Source: a virus. From it: DNA of 32,804 bases. A model generated the notes under the pieces. The model was not told the DNA's origin. It searched no databases and worked only from the letters and a program-made list of their open reading frames with translations. The stretch's first letter is position 1, and each line of letters opens with the position of its first letter. Where the stretch lies: the IMG/VR virus record IMGVR_UViG_3300042691_008455, positions 1 through 32,804 of that record; one strand, 5' to 3'. Of the stretch, positions 22,955 to 29,164 are shown in pieces. The position numbers and the translations under genes are program-made.

Positions 22955-23327
22955 TCAAACCACCTTTATCTAATTTTCTTTTTATCTCATTGATCTGACC
23001 ATCCGACAGAACCAATAGGGCTTCCTTGGCCTTCTCGTTAGAGTACTTATAATACTCTTTAACCGCTTCCAGGTCTTCGGTAGTCTCAAGTTTCTGCCAT
23101 TTCTGAAACGGGCGCTTATAGCCTCGGATGGTATTTAGATAATAGTGGTATTGAAGGATACCGTCGGTGTTCGGTACCTTGTTCATCTCATTGGAGAATA
23201 GAACACAATCATAGTGAAATGAGAGAGCCTTATTAACGACGAACGGGACATAATCTTTCTCGTTCTCAACCACATTCTTCTTGGTCTGTAAGATAGAAGG
23301 AATAATTTCTTTGAATAGGTCAGTCAT
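22908..23327 (-). CDS. 62: clamp loader small subunit (gp62)
   Basis: A 139-residue homologue of T4 gp62, the non-ATPase subunit that with gp44 loads the gp45 clamp. It is recognised by location between gp44 and regA, size class of the cyanophage-type short gp62, and a pattern starting LFKEIIPSILQTKKNVVENEKDYVPFVVNKALS. A charged C-terminus (GLNGKSKRTHRGDASRT) overlaps the regA frame. It is shorter than T4's 187 residues. It begins with a 4-nt overlap with the GIY-YIG-like gene. Confidence 0.82.
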   Translation of the reverse strand: MTDLFKEIIPSILQTKKNVVENEKDYVPFVVNKALSFHYDCVLFSNEMNKVPNTDGILQYHYYLNTIRGYKRPFQKWQKLETTEDLEAVKEYYKYSNEKAKEALLVLSDGQINEIKRKLDKGGLNGKSKRTHRGDASRT

Positions 23328-23965
23328 ACGAAATAATCCACAAGACTGGTTTCTCTAACTTCTTGTTTCTTAACCTGAGCATGACTGTCTTCTATCACAC
23401 GATTGTTATGCTCATAGCTATGGTCAATATTCATCAAGGTGTTTCTACCGAAGTTATATTGAAATCTGAGAATAAAGTAACTTTCCATAGCCGACAACCA
23501 AGCCTTAACCGAATGATTGGGTATCTCATACAAAGGTGTGATCATACAGACATTAACTTTAGAAACAACATCTTCACCAGAACCGAACTTCTCAAAGAAC
23601 TTTGTGTAAGATACTTCTCTGTCTATATTGGCATTTTTGTTTGTGAAATTATGACGATGTGTTTTGATACGTCTGGCTGGTAGAGAGTATGTATGAAAAT
23701 AAGATTTCTCATATATACTCTCATCAACAACATTTACTTTTTTCTTGACAGACTTTCTATCATAGAAAAAGTCGTTATATGATATACCAGATTTACCGAA
23801 GTAAACCGTTCTATCATATTCATGAGGAACAATACTGGATGGTGGAATCATATCTGTTGGTTCAGATATAGCATAGATTCCAAAAGGTACTTGATTGAAT
23901 AAAGCACAATCAGTAATTCTTACCCATTGGGTAACAGTATAGTTGTCCATCATATGCTTAGACAT
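23324..23965 (-). CDS. possible GIY-YIG-type nuclease inserted between gp44 and gp62
   Basis: A 213-residue protein with a plausible GIY-YIG layout. GIYAI occurs about residue 29 and YFGKSG about 55, with a basic region (SLPARRIKTHRHNF) following. A conserved Glu in AMESYFILRFQYN and an Asn in LMNIDHS are positioned like the metal Glu and terminal Asn of the nuclease fold. The spacing between GIY and YFG is longer than usual (about 23 residues). T4 has gp62 directly after gp44, so this is an insertion typical of a homing-endonuclease-like gene. The ATG at 23965 has GGTGG upstream; a GTG at 23971 is the alternative. Activity is unproven. Confidence 0.5.
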   Translation of the reverse strand: MSKHMMDNYTVTQWVRITDCALFNQVPFGIYAISEPTDMIPPSSIVPHEYDRTVYFGKSGISYNDFFYDRKSVKKKVNVVDESIYEKSYFHTYSLPARRIKTHRHNFTNKNANIDREVSYTKFFEKFGSGEDVVSKVNVCMITPLYEIPNHSVKAWLSAMESYFILRFQYNFGRNTLMNIDHSYEHNNRVIEDSHAQVKKQEVRETSLVDYFV

Positions 23966-24896
23966 ATTCACAATCCACCATGATTTCGGTTAGACAAGCG
24001 ACCAAGTTGATCTCTTGGTCAGCGACGAAAGCAGACTGATACTGATACTTTGCAATGATCACCACAGCCTGAGGGATGCTGGTTGGCTTGAAATACTCAT
24101 ACAGACTATCATAGATTTTACGATAGATGCGGGCGGGATCAATATCGGAGTTTGCGACAACCCACTTACGCATCTCTGCAAAGTTTTGGTTTTTCAAGAA
24201 GCCGACAAGATCGGCAATCTTTCTTACATCCGATACTTGAGCAAGAGTACCAGCATCAATACTTCCGCCACTAGAATACCGCTGAAGCTCGTTGAGAGTC
24301 CTGCGATAATCTGGGAAAAACTTACCGACAATTTGAACCAAGACTTTCTTATCATAAGATACTCCTTCTTTCGACAGGATATTTTCAAGTCTCTTTGTTA
24401 ACATGATGGCCATGTCTGGCTTCTCATCAGACTTGAGAGTAAAGTCAATAACAGAACAGCGAGAGTGCAAGGCTTCGATTAGTCTTGCTTTAAAATTACA
24501 AGTAAAGATAAAAGAACAATTATCAGAAAACTCTTCAATCGCACCACGAAGACCAGCCTGTGCTTCTGGTGTTAGGTAGTCAGCCTCGTCTAGAATGATG
24601 ACCTTACGACCACCAGTCAGAGAGATTGTAGAAGCATAACCTTTGATCCTGGTGCGTAGCATGTCAATGCCACGTTCTTCTGAAGAATTGATGAAAAGAT
24701 AGTTCAGACCAATCTCTTCACACATCGCGATAGCAACAGTTGTCTTACCGACACCTGCGCTACCGGTCAGCATGAGATTTGGTATAGAACCCTTATCAAC
24801 ATATTCTTGAAAAGACTTTTTGATACGATCAGGAAGAATACACTCATTCACCTTTCGTGGGCGATACTTCTCGACCCACAGAAATTCATCATTCAT
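23958..24896 (-). CDS. 44: clamp loader large subunit (gp44)
   Basis: The AAA+ ATPase of the T4-type clamp loader; four gp44 with one gp62 open the gp45 clamp. Features of the 312-residue protein are EKYRPRKV near the N-terminus, Walker A GSAGVGKT (45-52), Walker B with DEAD (103-106) and the SRC arginine-finger motif LHSRC (143-147). The C-terminal collar domain (KIYDSLYEYFKPTSIPQAV...) is present. It begins with an 8-nt overlap with the preceding small gene and ends by overlapping the GIY-YIG-like gene. Confidence 0.96.
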   Translation of the reverse strand: MNDEFLWVEKYRPRKVNECILPDRIKKSFQEYVDKGSIPNLMLTGSAGVGKTTVAIAMCEEIGLNYLFINSSEERGIDMLRTRIKGYASTISLTGGRKVIILDEADYLTPEAQAGLRGAIEEFSDNCSFIFTCNFKARLIEALHSRCSVIDFTLKSDEKPDMAIMLTKRLENILSKEGVSYDKKVLVQIVGKFFPDYRRTLNELQRYSSGGSIDAGTLAQVSDVRKIADLVGFLKNQNFAEMRKWVVANSDIDPARIYRKIYDSLYEYFKPTSIPQAVVIIAKYQYQSAFVADQEINLVACLTEIMVDCEYV

Positions 24897-25101
24897 ATTT
24901 TAGATCCTCTACAACTTTTTCCAAAACTCTGATTGCACCTTCTTTACCAAGTTGGTTCTTGAAGATGTTCTTCGAAGTTACCATCATGATTGAGGCTAAT
25001 GCAAACAAGTCTTGAACATCATCGCACATCATGATCTGTCTGTCAATAGGTCGCATCAATTCTTGCATTCTCTTTTGACGTTCAGATGGATCATATGCCA
25101 T
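24889..25101 (-). CDS. small helical hypothetical protein in the clamp operon
   Basis: A 70-residue protein predicted nearly all helical: DPSERQKRMQELMRPIDRQIMMCDDVQDLFALASIMMVTSKNIFKNQLGKEGAIRVLEKVVEDL. It has many Met residues and no catalytic or membrane motif. It begins 1 nt past the DsbA-like stop and overlaps gp44. The position in the clamp-loader operon suggests a replisome or late-transcription accessory. I know no function for it. Confidence 0.65.
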   Translation of the reverse strand: MAYDPSERQKRMQELMRPIDRQIMMCDDVQDLFALASIMMVTSKNIFKNQLGKEGAIRVLEKVVEDLKYE

Positions 25102-25391
25102 TAGTTTTCCTTGATGATTGCGTCATAGAAATCTTGGAAGTTTTTTTCTTCTTCTACAACAGAGTTGTAATTGGCCATGAAATAGGCTTTCGCCATCTTA
25201 CGGACAATCTTTTTGTCGATACCGAGTTCATCAAAGATTTCGTTGATAGCCTCTTTCTGCAAATCACGTTCCGCAGCCACACGGGTCATGGAGTCGTTGA
25301 GTGCATAGATAACATTCTTCAACTTCTTCTTATCTTCGTTCGACAATGAATTGGGTGAAACGAAAGGCTTATTGTGACCGATACCAGACAT
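25101..25391 (-). CDS. DsbA/GapR-like small DNA-binding protein
   Basis: A 96-residue protein whose central helices (MTRVAAERDLQKEAINEIFDELGIDKKIVRKMAKAYF) resemble T4 DsbA, a small dsDNA-binding protein of late transcription, and GapR/DUF2312 proteins of alphaproteobacteria. The opening MSGIGHNKP is a common start of GapR-family members. An acidic end (YDAIIKEN) follows. GapR marks overtwisted DNA near replication and transcription; DsbA binds upstream of late promoters. In T4, dsbA is next to gene 33, not the clamp. Its ATG overlaps the gp45 stop (TAATG). Family membership is likely but the role is not decided. Confidence 0.6.
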   Translation of the reverse strand: MSGIGHNKPFVSPNSLSNEDKKKLKNVIYALNDSMTRVAAERDLQKEAINEIFDELGIDKKIVRKMAKAYFMANYNSVVEEEKNFQDFYDAIIKEN

Positions 25392-26047
25392 TACTTCTTC
25401 TCCAGTGCGATGAAATACTTGAGGGTGCCAGTCTTGTTAGTCCAGCAAGTGAAACCACCAACCTTGATCTCAACGGTGTAATCATCAGGAATCAACTTCA
25501 AGTTTTCAACCTTGAACATGACATTGAAATCTGCACCTTGATAGTCAGCAATCTTAGAAGATGCGGAATTAGATGTATCATTCTTTGCATCATGCGTCTT
25601 GATGTGAATACCACCGTCTTTACCAATCACAGAGAGATTAGAAAGATCATTCATAGCCGCCAACTTCAACAACTTCTGAAGTGTGGTATAACTGAGATTG
25701 AAAGAAACATCAGGATCTTTCATCACAAGCTCTTTACCTTCAGGCGGTGAATTGACAAGATTAGGTGAACATGAATAGTAGTTCAACTCAAGATCACCAT
25801 CCTTCATCAAAACATTTGTATCACTGAAGTTGAGTTCAGGACTATTCAGAGTTGTGACATTACCGAGAAACTGGTTAAGGTCATAGATACCAAACGTAGT
25901 GACGAAATCATCTTCAAGATGAGCCTCAACAAGAATGGTATTCTCTGGCGATACTGTCTTCTGAACCTTGCCTGGACGAAGAACAAGACCAGAATTGATA
26001 CCAGCAAAGTTCTTCAAGACGGTAAGGGTACGCTCATTCATCTTCAT
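25391..26047 (-). CDS. 45: sliding clamp (gp45)
   Basis: The trimeric processivity clamp of T4-like phages; it tethers gp43 to DNA and also activates late transcription with gp33 and gp55. The 218-residue protein has the gp45 N-terminal MNERTLTVLKNFAGINSGLVLRPG. TFGIYDLNQFLGNVTTL and YYSCSPNLVNSPPEGKEL blocks follow. The ORF extends upstream to 26071, but the ATG at 26047 has AGGAG about 10 nt upstream and matches the T4 N-terminus. A sigma70-type promoter sits at 26080-26108. Confidence 0.93.
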   Translation of the reverse strand: MKMNERTLTVLKNFAGINSGLVLRPGKVQKTVSPENTILVEAHLEDDFVTTFGIYDLNQFLGNVTTLNSPELNFSDTNVLMKDGDLELNYYSCSPNLVNSPPEGKELVMKDPDVSFNLSYTTLQKLLKLAAMNDLSNLSVIGKDGGIHIKTHDAKNDTSNSASSKIADYQGADFNVMFKVENLKLIPDDYTVEIKVGGFTCWTNKTGTLKYFIALEKK

Positions 26048-26063
26048 AATATAGACTCCTTTT

Positions 26064-26702
26064 TCAAGCAACTTCGTTCATTATATCAGAGCCGGTGAAA
26101 ACTTTCAACATGTGTTTCACATCCGACTCTAACATTATTAAGCTTCCGTTGTTAGGCAGTTGATAATCGAAAGTGCTTCCGATCCATGCCCATTCAGAAT
26201 AGTGAATGTTATTCTTGATCATTTCAGAATGGTCTTTTGTTTTGTTTGCGGTTCTTGCAGTTTCAAACCACTTAGGATCTTTGCCGCGAGAAACACGAAT
26301 AACAAAGCCACCACTATTCCTGATATACTCTATCTCATTTGGAAAACGAACATCAGGAATAACAACATTCTTATATTGTTCCGCTTTACGAGCCAAAGCA
26401 TGAACCCAAAGCTGATCATGAAAGACCTCACGCCCAGCCTCGGTTCCCATTTTCTGCATCATAAAACGTGGTGTTACTTCATAGCCAAACTTCTCGCTCC
26501 ACCATTCATCTTTAGTTTCACGAAAATCTCGACTCTCGGAAGTATCACCTTCTAATAAATGTCGCGGCCATCCGAAGATAACCGCGACTGCATCCTTTAC
26601 ACCATCAGCAAAGGACAATCGGTGAAAATCATAATCACGAATGAGAATGTCACCGACTGTGCCTTTACCTGAACCGGCAAAACCAACAATACCGATAATC
26701 AT
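26064..26702 (-). CDS. deoxynucleoside monophosphate kinase (T4 gp1-like)
   Basis: The kinase phosphorylates dNMPs (in T4, dGMP, dTMP and hydroxymethyl-dCMP) for DNA synthesis. The 212-residue protein starts MIIGIVGFAGSGKGT, giving a P-loop at residues 7-15 (GFAGSGKGT). It continues with YDFHRLSFADGVKDAVAVIFGW, MMQKMGTEAGREVFHDQLWV and NVVIPDVRFPNEIEYIRNSGG, the substrate and sensor segments of the family. The ORF reaches further upstream, but the ATG at 26702 follows the preceding stop by 1 nt. T4 gp1 is 241 residues. The substrate set cannot be read by eye. Confidence 0.85.
   Translation of the reverse strand: MIIGIVGFAGSGKGTVGDILIRDYDFHRLSFADGVKDAVAVIFGWPRHLLEGDTSESRDFRETKDEWWSEKFGYEVTPRFMMQKMGTEAGREVFHDQLWVHALARKAEQYKNVVIPDVRFPNEIEYIRNSGGFVIRVSRGKDPKWFETARTANKTKDHSEMIKNNIHYSEWAWIGSTFDYQLPNNGSLIMLESDVKHMLKVFTGSDIMNEVA
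26080..26108 (-). promoter_or_regulatory. sigma70-type promoter for gp45
   Basis: TTGAAA (26103-26108) and TATAAT (26080-26085), 17 nt apart on the minus strand, lie in the last codons of the kinase gene. Predicted start near 26073 is about 26 nt before the gp45 ATG. One mismatch in the -35. The location just upstream of the clamp supports it. Confidence 0.55.
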
Positions 26703-26703
26703 A

Positions 26704-27522
26704 TTAGAGGTTTCCTGTGATCTCCGCAATCTTAGGCATGTCACCTGTGAAAGCATAGGTACCAACGTGCTGGGTTTTCATCCATGGGCAAAGCCAGATG
26801 TTACCACCGATGGCTCGCCAATACTGACAGAACATGTAGTCTTCAGAAAGATAACGATGACTATCAGGGTCAATCACGGTATCAAAATACGCATGAATGT
26901 ATCTTGAACCGTCAAAGTTAGCCTGACCAACGTGGTCTGGCTTGTAGTTGAGATGTGGATATTCTTCTTTAAACTTATCGAATACATGACGTTTGACCAT
27001 CATGAAACCGGTGCCAATCTCCATAACCTCAAGAGGTTCTGTTACGCGAAACTGTGTGGTGCCAGGAACAGGATTGAAAACATAATCACCAGTCAGACCT
27101 TCAAGCTCACCTGGATTCCAGGTAGCCTTGTCGATCTTATCGTTTTCAAGAACACGTTTGGCACCATTGAAAACGTTGCGCCAGTTGATCGACTTCTTTG
27201 GATAAGGACCACCAATAACATCTTTATCAATAGCCATCAATGCAAGAACATCTTGTGGATTGAAAAGAATATCGGAGTCGATGAAAAGAAGATGAGTATA
27301 ACCTGAGCGCACAAACTCATCAACAAGATAGTTGCGAGCGCGAGTGATCAAGCTTTCATTGAAAAGAAAAGAGAAACGAATTTCAATGCCGTATTGCTGG
27401 CAGATACCTTGAAGATCAAGGCAGGCCTTCATGTAGAGACCGTTACATTGACCACCATACATTGGTGTAGCCACAAACAATCTGTTTTTGCGAAGTTCTT
27501 CAACGCTTATTGATAGTTCCAT
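26704..27522 (-). CDS. putative glycosyltransferase (GT-A, DSD motif)
   Basis: A 272-residue glycosyltransferase-like protein. It opens NRLFVATPMYGGQCNGLYMKACLDL, has HLLFIDSDILFNPQDVLALM with a D-x-D metal site near residue 85, and a C-terminal EIGTGFMMVKRHVFDKF plus YLSEDYMFCQYWRAIGG segment. These place it with GT-A transferases that are common in phages and act on nucleotide-sugar donors; the acceptor is unknown. The ATG at 27522 with GGAG 9 nt upstream is preferred over the GTG at 27531. It is isolated from the main sugar cassette and lies just before the kinase and clamp genes, after a terminator. Confidence 0.75.
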   Translation of the reverse strand: MELSISVEELRKNRLFVATPMYGGQCNGLYMKACLDLQGICQQYGIEIRFSFLFNESLITRARNYLVDEFVRSGYTHLLFIDSDILFNPQDVLALMAIDKDVIGGPYPKKSINWRNVFNGAKRVLENDKIDKATWNPGELEGLTGDYVFNPVPGTTQFRVTEPLEVMEIGTGFMMVKRHVFDKFKEEYPHLNYKPDHVGQANFDGSRYIHAYFDTVIDPDSHRYLSEDYMFCQYWRAIGGNIWLCPWMKTQHVGTYAFTGDMPKIAEITGNL

Positions 27523-27542
27523 AATTATCACTCCGTAAATAG

Positions 27543-27577
27543 CAAAAAGGGATGCTACAGATATATAGCACCCCTTT
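27543..27577 (-). terminator. rho-independent terminator after the winged-helix gene
   Basis: On the minus strand a 12-bp stem (AAAGGGGTGCTA with TAGCATCCCTTT, one G-T) encloses an 8-nt loop and runs into a five-T tract. It lies 20 nt after the gene stop at 27597 and should separate the early transcript from the replication genes, possibly leakily. Confidence 0.75.
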
Positions 27578-27596
27578 AAGTCAAGTTATTGAAAAA

Positions 27597-27809
27597 TTAC
27601 GAGGCAATACGATAGAACATCTTGCGCTGGCCATTGACCAAACGATAGTTGCTGTAGATGGCCTTTCCTTCGAGTACACGAAGGTCATAGATACGCTTGT
27701 AGACGGACTCAACAGGGATGTGAGCCAGATTTGCAAGCTTCTTAGCCGAGATACCAACGCCCTTTGAGTTACGACGGAGGTGCTTTGCAACCTTAGAAAG
27801 CTGAGACAT
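27597..27809 (-). CDS. small winged-helix/HTH protein
   Basis: A 70-residue basic protein. Helices KVAKHLRRNSKG and ISAKKLANLAHIPVESVYKRIYDLRVLEGKAI form a helix-turn-helix, and the following YSNYRLVNGQRKMFYRIA looks like the wing hairpin. It is small enough to be a stand-alone DNA-binding domain. The gene has its own consensus promoter with a 14-bp palindrome over the start site and is followed by a terminator, giving a monocistronic unit. Autoregulation at the palindrome is a natural inference, not shown. GGAG lies 9 nt upstream of the ATG. Confidence 0.78.
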   Translation of the reverse strand: MSQLSKVAKHLRRNSKGVGISAKKLANLAHIPVESVYKRIYDLRVLEGKAIYSNYRLVNGQRKMFYRIAS

Positions 27810-27851
27810 ACTATTTTCTCCATAATATAAGTCACTTTTTATGTGTGAATA

Positions 27852-27890
27852 GCTCCACAGTGGTAAGTGACCGATCTACCACTGTGGAGC
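27852..27890. repeat. 14-bp perfect palindrome (candidate operator or leader hairpin)
   Basis: Arms GCTCCACAGTGGTA (27852-27865) and TACCACTGTGGAGC (27877-27890) are exact inverted repeats separated by 11 nt. The right arm begins directly at the -10 box of the promoter at 27891-27919, covering the expected start near 27884. No T run follows, so it is unlike a terminator. A repressor site or a 5' RNA hairpin are the options. Confidence 0.75.
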
Positions 27891-27919
27891 ATTATAGCAG
27901 AGGTATTACCCTCTGTCAA
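27891..27919 (-). promoter_or_regulatory. consensus sigma70 promoter for the winged-helix gene
   Basis: TTGACA (27914-27919) and TATAAT (27891-27896) with a 17-nt spacer on the minus strand, matching consensus fully. The -10 abuts a 14-bp palindrome. The leader before the ATG at 27809 is about 75 nt. Confidence 0.8.
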
Positions 27920-27924
27920 CCGCC

Positions 27925-29097
27925 TTAGAAGGCGATTTCTTGGTCAGAGGGTGAAGCCGCAACGGGCGTTCCTTCTGTAACAGGATTGATTGTTTCGTCC
28001 AACTTCTTGTAGAGGTCAAGGAACGAGTTCTTTGTGTCAACATCAAAACGGTTCAAGCAAAGCTGAATTGCTTTTTCGCGGTTCTGATTGAAGATGGCAA
28101 AGGCCTCGCAGATATGAACGAGACGGCGGGTCGAGATGATTTCGCTAACAGCGCCTTCATAGAAGGACTTGCGGATCACTTCAGCCCATTGCACAAGCTT
28201 TTCAGTGAAAGCAGGATCAACAATGCCAGAAGTACCGAGAACATTATTCAGGATCTTCTGTTCGACCTTAGCAGCAGGATATTCCTGTTCCATGGTGATG
28301 CTGAAACGTTCAAGGAAGGCTTCGTTCATCACGTTGGTACCGATGAAGCGGCCATCTTCAGAACCCTTACCCTTGGTGTTCGCGGTAGCCACGATGTTGA
28401 AACCAGGAGCAGGTGTGATCACCTTGTTGATCTTCTTGAGATAGATCGGCTTGCCTTCAAGGACGGGTTGCAAGCACATAAGCTTGTTAGAACCAAGGTC
28501 AACTTCGTCAAGGAGCAAGACAGCACCACGTTCCATCGCAACGATCACAGGACCATTTTGCCAGACAGTCTTACCATCTTGCAAACGGAAACCACCGATC
28601 AAATCATCTTCATCCGTTTCGATGGTGATGTTGACACGAACCATCTCACGCTTTTCTTGGGCGCAGACCTGTTCGATCATCATGGTCTTGCCGTTGCCAG
28701 AAAGACCTGTGATATACATGGGATAATATTTACCAGACTTGATAATCTGGCGAACATCATTGAAGTTGCCGAAGGGAACATAACCCTTCGCTTTTTCAGG
28801 AACAAGATCCACAGGAGCAGCCACATTCAGTTGAACAGCAGCCACAGCCATGGCTACAGTAGTTTCAGGATTAGTAACAGGAACAGGATCAGACTTCACA
28901 ACAGTCTTGACGGCATCATACAGATTGTAAATACCACGACCGGCGCGGCGGGTGGGATCATTCACAAGCCAATTTGGATAATCCAACTTAAACTTTTTAC
29001 ACACCGCCTTGACTTCAGGGCGGGTAATCGTCTCAACATTTCCGTACATCTTCTGAACGGCATTGAGGAACTGAGAACGGTCAACGAGCTTAGGCAT
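27925..29097 (-). CDS. MoxR/CobS-like AAA+ ATPase
   Basis: A 390-residue AAA+ protein of the MoxR/CobS type. After an N-terminal helical region comes Walker A GLSGNGKT (131-138), DEDDLIGGFRLQDG (the CobS/MoxR insert), Walker B LLLDEVD (194-200) and FNIVATANTKGKGSEDG with sensor N. NEAFLERFSI carries the arginine finger. CobS loads cobalt in B12 synthesis with VWA partner CobT; cyanophage homologues are named cobS by similarity. The neighbouring upstream gene encodes a VWA protein, the typical partner, so a remodelling pair is likely. I use the ATG at 29097 (AAGGAA, 9-nt spacing). Confidence 0.88.
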   Translation of the reverse strand: MPKLVDRSQFLNAVQKMYGNVETITRPEVKAVCKKFKLDYPNWLVNDPTRRAGRGIYNLYDAVKTVVKSDPVPVTNPETTVAMAVAAVQLNVAAPVDLVPEKAKGYVPFGNFNDVRQIIKSGKYYPMYITGLSGNGKTMMIEQVCAQEKREMVRVNITIETDEDDLIGGFRLQDGKTVWQNGPVIVAMERGAVLLLDEVDLGSNKLMCLQPVLEGKPIYLKKINKVITPAPGFNIVATANTKGKGSEDGRFIGTNVMNEAFLERFSITMEQEYPAAKVEQKILNNVLGTSGIVDPAFTEKLVQWAEVIRKSFYEGAVSEIISTRRLVHICEAFAIFNQNREKAIQLCLNRFDVDTKNSFLDLYKKLDETINPVTEGTPVAASPSDQEIAF

Positions 29098-29135
29098 TTC
29101 GGTCACTTCCTTGCTTGATCATCAACTATGGATGG

Positions 29136-29164
29136 ATTATAGGAGGTTTAGGTGGCTTTGTCAA
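29136..29164 (-). promoter_or_regulatory. consensus sigma70 promoter for the MoxR gene
   Basis: TTGACA (29159-29164) and TATAAT (29136-29141), spacer 17, full consensus. The -35 overlaps the VWA stop codon and sits at the centre of a dyad GGTGGCTT-GACA-AAGCCACC (29151-29170), which could be an operator or a hairpin. Confidence 0.8.

Noticed and set aside
27578-27583. TTGACT as a -35 for the glycosyltransferase at 27522
   Set aside because: No acceptable -10 lies 16-18 nt away; the area is better explained as a terminator stem.
28114-29118. 334-residue plus-strand open frame
   Set aside because: It is the antisense shadow of the MoxR gene; no RBS, and the minus-strand reading has full AAA+ motifs.
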